DNA of 6,173 bases from Filomicrobium sp. GTDB taxonomy: Bacteria > Pseudomonadota > Alphaproteobacteria > Rhizobiales > Hyphomicrobiaceae. The stretch spans positions 1 to 6,173 of the forward strand of contig JAUWFF010000082.1 in assembly GCA_030607105.1 (NCBI GenBank), read 5' to 3'. A model generated the notes under the pieces. That model ran no database searches, had not been told where the DNA came from, and saw only the letters and a list, made by a program, of their open reading frames with translations. Of this stretch, positions 1-5,455 are shown one piece after another (position 1 is the stretch's first letter; the number at the start of each line of letters is the position of its first letter). The translations under genes and the position numbers were made by a program.

Positions 1-174
1 AATATTCAGAGCGGGCAAAGCGTCCTTATTAATGGCACAACAGGTGCCATCGGTTCAGCCGCAGTCCAGCTTGTAAAACATCTTGGTGCTAATGTTACTG
101 CAGTCTGCAATACCAAAAATGTGCGCCCTCCAGGAGATCAATCTGCGCATCTTCGAACTTCGCGAACGAGGTGA
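1..174 (+). pseudogene. Fragment of a zinc-type alcohol dehydrogenase / quinone oxidoreductase (MDR family)
   Basis: Frame 1 is open from the window edge to a TGA at 172-174. Residues 1-41 read as the start of the Rossmann NAD(P)H-binding domain of a medium-chain dehydrogenase/reductase, with the hydrophobic strand SVLING, the nucleotide-binding glycines in GTTGAIGSAAVQ (residues 12-23), the helix LVKHLGA and a second strand VTAVCNTKNV (32-41). In intact proteins this is followed by the rest of the Rossmann fold, about another 150 residues. Here similarity stops at about base 123, and the remaining 16 codons are low-complexity, basic and unlike the family. The upstream part, with the catalytic GroES-like domain, lies outside the window, so I cannot tell whether it is intact. 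Codon use is more AT-rich than in the neighbouring genes, which suggests a different origin. The family call is confident. Loss of function is inferred from the missing C-terminal half. Confidence 0.75.
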
Positions 175-256
175 GGTGGACGCAATGTGGACGTGGGTCG
201 AGATCAGGCAGGCCGTTCGAGCCACTTTACAAAAAGGCTCACAAGGCCGGAACTAG
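119..256 (+). other. Short ORF of unknown origin downstream of the broken dehydrogenase
   Basis: A second frame opens at an ATG (119-121) exactly where dehydrogenase similarity ends, and it runs 45 codons to a TAG at 254-256. From about residue 4 the peptide has a well-behaved amphipathic composition (LQEINLRIFELRERGEVDA, then WVEIRQAVRATLQ) and reads like the C-terminal helix of a real protein rather than random sequence. I do not recognise the family. There is no Shine-Dalgarno sequence before the ATG. The likeliest reading is the tail of another gene joined to the dehydrogenase by a deletion or rearrangement around base 120-127. It ends 24 bases before the ribosome binding site of the Crp/Fnr gene. 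A chance ORF cannot be excluded. Confidence 0.25.
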
Positions 257-279
257 AGGAACACTGCATAAGTTCCTCC

Positions 280-286
280 AAGGAGG
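280..286 (+). promoter_or_regulatory. Ribosome binding site deciding the start of the Crp/Fnr gene
   Basis: AAGGAGG is a near-perfect Shine-Dalgarno sequence. It lies 5 bases before an in-frame TTG (292) and 11 bases before ATG (298). It rules out the longer reading from ATG 187, which has no comparable site. The TTG start would add two residues. Confidence 0.75.
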
Positions 287-297
287 ACGCCTTGCTG

Positions 298-1020
298 ATG
301 AAGCCCGCACAAGAACGCGACGATGTCTTAGGATGTCGCGCCTATGACAACATCTTGGAACGACTCAACGAAAACGACGAAAGGGTTTTTCGCGAAGCCA
401 CCCGCACCAAAACATACGCTGCCGGCAGAACTCTTTTCTCACAGGGCCAAGAGTGCCAACAACTCTATTTTATCAGAACCGGTTTAGTTGGCTTGCGTCG
501 AAGTGATGAGAATGGGAATTCAGCACTGCTCCGCCTCTGCCGCGCAGGCGGCATACTGGGGTATCGTGCAATGATCGCAGAGGCAACACATCAGAATACT
601 GCCGAGGTGCTCACATCGAGCGAAGTGATGATCGTTAGTCGGTCAGTCTTCCAATGGTTAGCTCAACGTAACGCACGGTTAAGTGGGCAGATTCTCAACT
701 TCGCCCTACAAGCGCTGGACCATACTGAAGCGATCTGTGCTGAATTGCTGACCGCACAACTGAAAAGCCGGCTGTTGAGCTTGCTGGCGATGTTTGATGA
801 AAGAACTTGTGAAGCGGATAGTACGAAGCGCTTCCAGATCGAGCTTCCGATCCAACGCAAGGACCTAGCAGACTTACTGGGGACCAACCCCGCTTCACTG
901 TCACGAACTATCGCCAGGCTGCAAAAAGACGGCAATGTCCGCTTCGAAGGCCGGCGCGTCTACGTCTTAAATCCAAAAGTATTGCAATCAGAAGCTTCGC
1001 GGTTTTGGAATCCGAACTAG
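298..1020 (+). CDS. Crp/Fnr-family transcriptional regulator
   Basis: This is a cytoplasmic DNA-binding regulator of 240 residues, the normal length for the family. The N-terminal cyclic-nucleotide-binding-like beta-barrel spans about residues 20-115, with the characteristic pattern AGRTLFSQG, then LYFIRTGLVGLRR (56-68) and a GILGYR turn (85-90). A long dimerisation helix follows (about 125-163). The C-terminal winged helix-turn-helix (about 187-224) has RKDLADLLG and a recognition helix ASLSRTIARLQKDG, typical of Crp/Fnr proteins. Cysteines are at 13, 53, 81, 147 and 171. The clustered N-terminal cysteines that bind 4Fe-4S in true FNR are absent, so direct oxygen sensing of that type is unlikely; the ligand is unknown. 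The frame is open back to an ATG at 187, but AAGGAGG at 280-286 places the start at ATG 298 (11 bases) or TTG 292 (5 bases). The extra upstream residues look non-native. The gene is monocistronic as far as can be seen, and its targets are unknown. Confidence 0.9.
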   Translation: MKPAQERDDVLGCRAYDNILERLNENDERVFREATRTKTYAAGRTLFSQGQECQQLYFIRTGLVGLRRSDENGNSALLRLCRAGGILGYRAMIAEATHQNTAEVLTSSEVMIVSRSVFQWLAQRNARLSGQILNFALQALDHTEAICAELLTAQLKSRLLSLLAMFDERTCEADSTKRFQIELPIQRKDLADLLGTNPASLSRTIARLQKDGNVRFEGRRVYVLNPKVLQSEASRFWNPN

Positions 1021-1068
1021 GCTCGACTGCGCTACTTGGACTGATACCTTTTCCATGTTCATCGATAT

Positions 1069-1105
1069 GTCGCGTAGGCGAAGTCTGGCTCGGCGACGCT
1101 TTTTT
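1069..1105 (+). terminator. Possible rho-independent terminator after the Crp/Fnr gene
   Basis: GTCGC (1069-1073) and CGA (1079-1081) can pair with TCG (1090-1092) and GCGAC (1093-1097). This gives an 8-bp stem with a 5-base bulge and an 8-base loop, followed after GC by six T residues (1100-1105). It lies about 50 bases past the Crp/Fnr stop and before the Nudix gene, where a terminator would be expected. The bulge makes the hairpin imperfect. Confidence 0.35.
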
Positions 1106-1210
1106 CGGTAAGCGTTTCCGTGGCCGGCGCCCAACTCAGCCAAATCAGCGAGCGAGATAGCTGACCTTTGATGTGGGACGCCGCTGTGGCTGCTTGCCAG
1201 ACCGGCAACA

Positions 1211-1696
1211 ATGAGCAATGACGAGAGCATGCATAGGGTCGGGATCATACCGTTCGAGACGAATGGCGACGCAGTCGCGCTGCTGTTTGTGACATCGCAG
1301 ACGCGGGGACGCTGGATCCTGCCGAAGGGGCGGCGCAAGCCTGGCGAGACGCATGTCGATGCCTGCAATCGCGAAGGCTTCGAAGAGGCGGGTGTGCGTG
1401 GGACCGTCCTGGAGGACTTTCCGTGCACGGTGGTCATCGGCAAGCAGACCCAGACCGGCGTGCAGAAAAACGTCGTCACCTACTATCCCTATCTCGTGCA
1501 GAAGCAGGAGAATGTCTGGCCCGAGATGAAGCGTCGCCAGCGCCATTGGGCGCTGCTGGAAGACGCCCCGAAAGTTGCATATCGCGATGACTATCTCATC
1601 CTAATCCAGCAATTCAAGGCCTTGCGGCCATGGATCACAGATGCTGCAGAACGGTATAAATCGCAGCCGCCAGAGCAGCCGACGCAGGAACCGTGA
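1211..1696 (+). CDS. Nudix hydrolase (DIPP-like)
   Basis: This is a 161-residue soluble Nudix protein, a typical length for a single-domain member. The Nudix box runs from G40 to V62: G40, E46, R54-E55, E58-E59 and G61 all match G-x5-E-x7-RE-U-x-EE-x-G-U, so the metal-binding glutamates are intact. The one deviation is Gly56 where a bulky aliphatic residue is usual. The lead-in RGRWILPKG (32-40) and the later pattern with WPEMKRRQRHWALLEDA resemble the alphaproteobacterial proteins related to diphosphoinositol-polyphosphate phosphohydrolases. These hydrolyse a nucleoside or inositol pyrophosphate linkage, but the substrate cannot be read from sequence. ATG 1211 is the first ATG after an in-frame stop at 1169; no good Shine-Dalgarno sequence precedes it. 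The C-terminal ~20 residues are polar and rich in Pro, Gln and Glu. The 3' end overlaps the opposing phosphate transporter gene by 62 bases, which constrains both reading frames there. Confidence 0.9.
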   Translation: MSNDESMHRVGIIPFETNGDAVALLFVTSQTRGRWILPKGRRKPGETHVDACNREGFEEAGVRGTVLEDFPCTVVIGKQTQTGVQKNVVTYYPYLVQKQENVWPEMKRRQRHWALLEDAPKVAYRDDYLILIQQFKALRPWITDAAERYKSQPPEQPTQEP

Positions 1697-3122
1697 TGAT
1701 CCAGGCCGCAGCAATCGACAGTGCGAACTTGCGGCGGACGAGACGGCGGCTCTTGCGCAACTTGCGGCTATTGAAGGCTGCCGCCGCTGTCGCATTCAGC
1801 TTGTGACCTGGGCGCAACTTGCGCCGGTTCGGATTCTCGATGAACTCGCGCAGAAAACCAACTCCGAAGACGGCACCGACGGCGATATGCGTGGAGCTGA
1901 CCGGCAGTCCGAGGCTGGTGGCGATGAGCACGGTGATGGCTGCCGACAAAGCAACGCAATAGGCACGCGATGAATTCAGGCGAGTGATCTTTTCGCCGAC
2001 CACGGAGATGAGCTTGGGGCCGAACAGCCAAAGCCCAACCGCGATCCCAACCGCGCCGATCACCATCACCCACAACGGGATGCTGACTTTGCTTGCCACC
2101 TCGTTGCTCTGATCAAACGTGGATACGATAGCTGCCAAGGGGCCAACAGCGTTGGCGACATCGTTTGCGCCATGCGCGAATGACAGCAGCGCCACGCCGA
2201 TGATCAATGGCAGATCGAAAAGCGGGTAGATGTCTTTCTTGCGGTTCCGTCGATCATGTGTACGCCGCTCGACATATGGCCGAGCGAAAAGCCACGCGCC
2301 TAGAGCAGCAGCGCTCGAGAACAGCAGGATCATGGCGGGAGAGGGTTGCCAGACCTTCTTCAGTCCCTTCATCGCCATATAGGCAGCAAAGGCCGCAGCC
2401 ATGAGTGCGATGAGGATCGGAATCCACCTGCGCGCCGCCGCGATGCGGTCGGGCACGTTGAGAATCCTTGTCTTGATGAAATACAGGAGCGCGGCCGATG
2501 TCACCGCGCCAAACGCCGGAGAGATGACCCAGCTTGCCGCGATCTTGCTCACCGTCACCCAATTGACGAGACCTACACCCGCCGCCGCAACGCCAGCTCC
2601 AAGCACACCACCAACGATGGAATGGGTGGTGGAGACAGGAGCACTCAGTATCGTTGCCAAATTTATCCACAGAGCTGCGGCCAGGAGCGCGCTCAGCATA
2701 AGGTAGCGAAACTCGACGACACTCACTTCCCCGCCTGGCTGGATGATGCCCTTGGCGACCGTCTTGACGACGTCGCCGCCGGCAAGAAGCGCGCCCGCGC
2801 TCTCACAAATGGCGGCGATGAAGATCGCCGTAGTGATGGTCAGCACCTTGCCGCCAACGGCAGGGCCCATGTTGTTGGCGACGTCGTTGGCGCCGATATT
2901 CAAGGCCATGTAGCCGCCGATAACCGCCGCGCAGATGATAAGGAGGGATCCCTCACTCACGCCAATGGCGCCGACGTAAAGCGCGATGGCGGTGAGGAAT
3001 ACGAGCGACAGGCCGACCGGAACGATAGTCCGGCGAACCTGGACGGCGTGAGACTGCATGAATTCATGGCGTCTCAGGTCGTTGATGTAGCGGTATTCAG
3101 GTTTTTTGAGCTCGCGCGTCAT
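1635..3122 (-). CDS. PiT-family inorganic phosphate transporter
   Basis: This is a polytopic inner-membrane symporter of 495 residues from the ATG at 3122. Both halves of the PiT inverted repeat carry the signature: GANDVANNMGP at about 77-87 and GANDVANAVGP at about 318-328. Their partner motifs are APVSTTHS (161-168) and LPVSSTH (406-412). These match the PHO-4 type more closely than the divergent motifs of E. coli PitA. Known members move phosphate (metal-phosphate or Na+/H+-coupled); a few relatives move sulfate, so the substrate is inferred. A hydrophilic Arg-rich stretch (about 283-299) links the halves. A basic N-terminal tail (~35 residues) and a basic segment before a final extra helix (about 440-495) exceed the short ~330-residue Pit form. 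The frame opens further to a TTG at 3221, but those 33 extra residues are basic and low-complexity and unlikely to be translated. No phoU-like or DUF47 gene adjoins it. Its tail overlaps the convergent Nudix gene. Confidence 0.93.
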   Translation of the reverse strand: MTRELKKPEYRYINDLRRHEFMQSHAVQVRRTIVPVGLSLVFLTAIALYVGAIGVSEGSLLIICAAVIGGYMALNIGANDVANNMGPAVGGKVLTITTAIFIAAICESAGALLAGGDVVKTVAKGIIQPGGEVSVVEFRYLMLSALLAAALWINLATILSAPVSTTHSIVGGVLGAGVAAAGVGLVNWVTVSKIAASWVISPAFGAVTSAALLYFIKTRILNVPDRIAAARRWIPILIALMAAAFAAYMAMKGLKKVWQPSPAMILLFSSAAALGAWLFARPYVERRTHDRRNRKKDIYPLFDLPLIIGVALLSFAHGANDVANAVGPLAAIVSTFDQSNEVASKVSIPLWVMVIGAVGIAVGLWLFGPKLISVVGEKITRLNSSRAYCVALSAAITVLIATSLGLPVSSTHIAVGAVFGVGFLREFIENPNRRKLRPGHKLNATAAAAFNSRKLRKSRRLVRRKFALSIAAAWIITVPASAALAAAIYTVLQHL

Positions 3123-3394
3123 GGTGGATTTGCTTAAAGCGAGTGGGCGTACCGATGCCCCGGTAGCAGTTGCTCGGCCGAACTTCAATGCACGCAGCGA
3201 AAACCGCTTGGGACGAAACAAAAAACTCGTCAGCCACGTTGCACTCGGAATTCCTCTGCCAGCAGGAGAGATGGATTGCCAATTCCTGGGCCTTCAGGCC
3301 AGTCCCGGTATAATCTCGCGACCGCGGCCAAAGCCGCACAGCACTCCGCCTTCGCTTTTCGCATTGGAGACGTCAAATCGAAATCCAGGCCCTG
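3123..3394. other. Divergent intergenic region between the PiT and EamA genes
   Basis: This 272-base stretch separates two divergent transporter genes and should contain both promoters. A canonical -10 hexamer TATAAT sits at 3309-3314 on the plus strand, 80 bases before the EamA start. No good -35 box lies at the normal distance: a TTGCCA at 3276-3281 is 27 bases away, and the hexamer at 17 bases is a poor CTGGGC. I see no clear promoter for the PiT gene and no convincing Pho box. A plus-strand ORF spans much of it but has no family features. Confidence 0.4.
3286..3302. repeat. Imperfect palindrome upstream of the EamA gene
   Basis: CTGG-g-CCT at 3286-3293 is complementary to AGGCCAG at 3296-3302, giving seven pairs around a 2-base centre with one bulged G. 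A 2-base centre is too tight for a stable RNA hairpin, so a DNA-binding site is the better reading. It lies just upstream of the TATAAT at 3309-3314, where an operator could control the EamA gene. Chance occurrence is possible. Confidence 0.25.
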
Positions 3395-4231
3395 ATGATG
3401 GTGCTACTATCCGCGCTGCTGCACCCATTGCGCGATATTAGCCTCAAGGGCATCACCAATCCGGCCACGGCATACTTCGGCGTCAGTTTGGGCTGGGTGG
3501 TGCTGGCCGGTGGCCTGGCGCTGCTCGGCGACCAATCCTTGACGCTTACGCATCAAGCCTGGCAGCCCGCGGTCATTTCTGGCCTCGCTCTCGGGTGCTA
3601 CTATTTCGGAACACTTGCCGCGATGCGTCGCGGGCATCTATCGATCTATTATCCGATCATAAGGTCGTCGCCACTCATCATCCTGGTGCTGAACTGGGTT
3701 CTGTTCGGTCAGTCCTATTCGGCCCTCGCAGCGCTTGGCATCTTGGTGATTATCGCGTCGGGGTTCCTGCTGCAGAAGCCGACGGGGCGTTTGTTTGATA
3801 ATGTCGGTGCGCTCGGCCTCGCCCTGCTGGCGATGGTGGCCTCGGCCGTTTACACGCTCGCCGATTCCGTTGCGATGAAACATGCCGAGCCTAACGTATT
3901 TCTATTCTGGGTCTACTTGATCGTATCAGCGTCACTTGGTCTTGCGTGGCTGTTTACCAAAAGCCCTCGCCCGAAGCCGATGGGTAACGCAGGCGGACAG
4001 CTTGTCTGGTCACGCATCGCGTTCGCTTGCGTCACTTCGTACGCCTCCTACTATTTGATTCTGACCGCCTTCCAGCTGCGCGCGGACCCTGCCTATGTCG
4101 GCGCTGTTAGGCAGGCTTCGATACCGGTCTCGATCGTGCTGGCAACGCTCATTCTTCGCGAACCGAGATCGCGGCGTCGCCTATGGTGGGCGGGCTTACT
4201 GGCAATCGGCATCGCGATGCTAGCCATTTGA
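3395..4231 (+). CDS. EamA / drug-metabolite (DMT) superfamily transporter
   Basis: This is an integral inner-membrane protein of 278 residues with about ten hydrophobic helices arranged as two EamA repeats, the usual size for the family. The first repeat (about 1-127) includes the ALLHPLRDISLKG opening helix and the conserved stretch HLSIYYPIIRSSPLIILVL (81-99), then GILVIIASGFLLQKP. The second (about 136-278) includes SASYYLILTAF-type sequence near 215-226, GAVRQASIPVSIVLATLILRE (236-256) and a terminal GLLAIGIAMLAI helix. Members export amino acids, metabolites or drugs; nothing here identifies the substrate. The frame is open from a stop at 3311, but 3395 and 3398 are the first ATG codons, and the protein begins properly at its first helix. 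Only a weak CCAGG precedes the start. It is divergent from the PiT gene and convergent with the dsbB unit, so it is probably transcribed alone. Confidence 0.9.
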   Translation: MMVLLSALLHPLRDISLKGITNPATAYFGVSLGWVVLAGGLALLGDQSLTLTHQAWQPAVISGLALGCYYFGTLAAMRRGHLSIYYPIIRSSPLIILVLNWVLFGQSYSALAALGILVIIASGFLLQKPTGRLFDNVGALGLALLAMVASAVYTLADSVAMKHAEPNVFLFWVYLIVSASLGLAWLFTKSPRPKPMGNAGGQLVWSRIAFACVTSYASYYLILTAFQLRADPAYVGAVRQASIPVSIVLATLILREPRSRRRLWWAGLLAIGIAMLAI

Positions 4232-4440
4232 TGAGCGATCGCGAGCGCACGAGACAATAGGAAGACATCGATATCATCTTGATACCAGGCGATACGGTCG
4301 TCATACAAAACGACACTATGTCGAAATCCCGCAACCCTATAGATCTGGGCGTTGGCAAATGTGATCCGCTTCGACATCTCCTCGCGGCACAGAAGCCGCG
4401 CGGCCAACTCCTGTGACTGCCAGCTCGGCAAACATCCTCG
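4232..4440. other. Intergenic region between convergent EamA and dsbB genes
   Basis: No gene is supported in these 209 bases. The plus strand has a 51-codon open frame (4261-4413, stop 4414-4416) without an early start codon. Its first part (ILIPGDTVVIQND) resembles the GDTV-x-x-x-N-D turn of cupredoxin-like proteins, but the copper-ligand part does not follow. A stem CGCGGC / GCCGCG with a 6-base loop lies at about 4383-4400 and could end transcription of dsbB, but it lacks a U-tract. GCGATCGC, a self-complementary 8-mer, lies just after the EamA stop. Confidence 0.3.
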
Positions 4441-5034
4441 CTACTGCAGCAGCTGGTAACCGAACGTATGACACTCATTGAGGCCGCACTGCAGCAGGAC
4501 AGAGACCGTATTCACCAGGCACAAGGCCACAACGTAAAGACCGAGGATGTTGGCGATACTGCCGATAACCGGCAGGTCGCTGGCTTTGCTTTCCGTCAGA
4601 TGCTTGCTGTCACCGAGAACGATCAGCTTCAGCGCGTAGGCGGTGAGAATGCACAACGCAATGATGATCGACCAGACCGGCATGTGAATTCCAAGAACGG
4701 CCGAGCCGATATACTCGTGCCCCGGTCGAGGATAAATGTCGAGCACGGTCTGCCGCGCGGCAATGACGAGCAGGAGCGTCGCGAACAACAGGCTCACTCC
4801 GGCATTCTGGTACGAGAAGCCCGTGCGGAAACTCTGAATAATACCGAAACAGACGCCGAACATCGCCAGGCGTTGCAGCAGACAAAGCGGGCAGGGCAGT
4901 TCGCCAAAGCCGTATTGCAGCACCATCGCAGCCGTCAGAATGCCGGCGATGACGAACATCATCGAAAACAAGAAGGCATAGTTGAGCCAGATTGCCGTCT
5001 TGAGCATGCTCGGACTATCTAGGAGGTTGCTCAT
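4441..5034 (-). CDS. dsbB: DsbB-family disulfide bond formation protein (C-terminal CGLNEC variant)
   Basis: This is an inner-membrane thiol oxidase of 197 residues. DsbB passes electrons from a periplasmic DsbA-like protein to quinone. The redox pair CPLC is at residues 48-51, followed by the quinone-contact arginine R55 (CPLC-LLQ-R, equivalent to CVLC-IYE-R in E. coli). Helices are predicted at about 15-37, 52-68, 76-93, 119-140 and 157-181. With the N-terminus inside, CPLC and the loop at 94-118 are periplasmic. That loop holds the second Cys pair in E. coli but has no Cys here. A fifth helix instead puts a C-terminal tail with C183 and C188 (CGLNEC) in the periplasm, which would supply the missing pair. 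Other cysteines (62, 128, 172) lie in helices. The gene begins 3 bases after the stop of the upstream small membrane protein gene, so the two are surely co-transcribed. No dsbA partner is in the window. An ATG at 5007 is an alternative start. Confidence 0.9.
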   Translation of the reverse strand: MSNLLDSPSMLKTAIWLNYAFLFSMMFVIAGILTAAMVLQYGFGELPCPLCLLQRLAMFGVCFGIIQSFRTGFSYQNAGVSLLFATLLLVIAARQTVLDIYPRPGHEYIGSAVLGIHMPVWSIIIALCILTAYALKLIVLGDSKHLTESKASDLPVIGSIANILGLYVVALCLVNTVSVLLQCGLNECHTFGYQLLQ

Positions 5035-5037
5035 GCC

Positions 5038-5259
5038 TCACACCAGTCCATCTTCTGTGTGTTTATGCTCCGGTACGAGATCGGTCTGAATCCAAGGCAT
5101 GCGGAAGCCGTATTCTGGACTGTAGATCTCCCACAGGAACAGTTTGACCGCGAGAACGAAGCAGACGAGCAGGACCACAACGGATAATCTACACTGGCCG
5201 AGATAGGCCAGCACCAGCGCACAAGACATGGCCACAAATACTGCGAGCATCATGGGCAT
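5038..5259 (-). CDS. Small two-helix membrane protein, DUF5993-like, in operon with dsbB
   Basis: This is a 73-residue protein with two hydrophobic helices (about 3-20 and 25-43) joined by a tight polar turn GQCR, then a hydrophilic tail of about 30 residues ending in EHKHTEDGLV. The pattern MM-x-hydrophobic, LVLAYLG, short basic turn, second helix, aromatic/charged end resembles the DUF5993 family of ~50-60-residue proteins, which I recall being encoded beside dsbB; the tail here is longer. The function is unknown. The stop (5038-5040) is 3 bases from the dsbB ATG, implying one mRNA and coupled translation, so a role with DsbB in the membrane (assembly, stability or a quinone/thiol step) is a reasonable inference. 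The frame opens at ATG 5259; ATG 5253 or 5250 would give the family-like MM start and is preceded by GGTGG. It contains Cys13, Cys23 and Cys33 but no CxxC motif. Confidence 0.75.
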   Translation of the reverse strand: MPMMLAVFVAMSCALVLAYLGQCRLSVVVLLVCFVLAVKLFLWEIYSPEYGFRMPWIQTDLVPEHKHTEDGLV

Positions 5260-5455
5260 GCACCACCGTTGAAAAAGACAATTCCTAATTCCAGCGAGAC
5301 TGTACTAGGAAGGAGGAGGGAGTTCGAGTCCTCTCCGGCGCGCCAATCGCTTCATCAAACGACAGACTAGCGCGGCGGGCACTCCTTCGTCCGCCTAGCA
5401 TGTTGGGTAGGAGGACCGCATCATGCCCTTTTCATCATGAGCTTGGGGAGACCTG
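5260..5455. other. Divergent intergenic region holding a tRNA remnant
   Basis: These 196 bases separate the dsbB unit (minus) from the YqhA-family gene (plus). They should contain both promoters, though no hexamer pair is convincing. The contents are a tRNA 3'-end fragment at about 5322-5345, a purine-rich run of GGA repeats just before it (5308-5320), and two tiny ORFs with a strong Shine-Dalgarno sequence near 5409-5463. Confidence 0.5.
5322..5345 (+). repeat. tRNA 3'-end fragment (tRNA-Arg-like), probable attachment site
   Basis: The run begins with the T-loop TTCGAGT (5323-5329), the 3' T-stem CCTCT (5330-5334), the acceptor 3' strand CCGGCGC (5335-5341), a discriminator G (5342) and an encoded CCA (5343-5345). 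Alphaproteobacterial tRNA-Arg genes commonly start GCGCC and end GGCGCGCCA, so Arg is the best guess. The rest is missing: the five bases before the T-loop (GGGAG) do not pair properly with CCTCT, and no GCGCCGG acceptor strand, anticodon arm or D arm lies upstream. A match that starts at the T-loop and ends at the CCA is the usual core of integrases that use tRNA 3' ends. No integrase gene is in the window. The tRNA species is a recollection, not a database match. Confidence 0.6.

Noticed and set aside
1055..1111. 18-residue Arg-rich ORF (MFIDMSRRRSLARRRFFR)
   Set aside because: It has no ribosome binding site and overlaps the putative terminator hairpin; its arginines follow from the GC-rich stem.
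988..1546. Minus-strand ORFs opposite the Nudix gene
   Set aside because: They overlap a complete Nudix box on the plus strand and show no motifs, start signals or family resemblance.
2346..3137. Long plus-strand ORF (263 codons) antisense to the PiT gene
   Set aside because: It mirrors a strongly supported membrane protein. Its product is hydrophilic, rich in Arg, Asp and His, without any family motif, as expected for the complement of a high-GC gene.
3123..3221. N-terminal extension of the PiT protein from TTG 3221
   Set aside because: The 33 added residues are basic and low-complexity and precede an in-frame ATG that starts a family-like tail; there is no good ribosome binding site at the TTG.
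3106..3441. Plus-strand 111-codon ORF across the PiT/EamA intergenic region
   Set aside because: It overlaps the starts of both flanking genes in other frames, has no convincing Shine-Dalgarno sequence at 3106, and gives a featureless basic product.
4468..5022. Plus-strand ORF (184 codons) antisense to dsbB
   Set aside because: The product is Asn/Arg/Gln-rich with no recognisable domain, and the minus strand encodes a clear DsbB with catalytic motifs.
5260..5345. Complete tRNA gene ending at 5345
   Set aside because: Only the T-loop to CCA is present. No matching 5' acceptor strand, D arm or anticodon arm lies upstream, and the T-stem 5' side does not pair.
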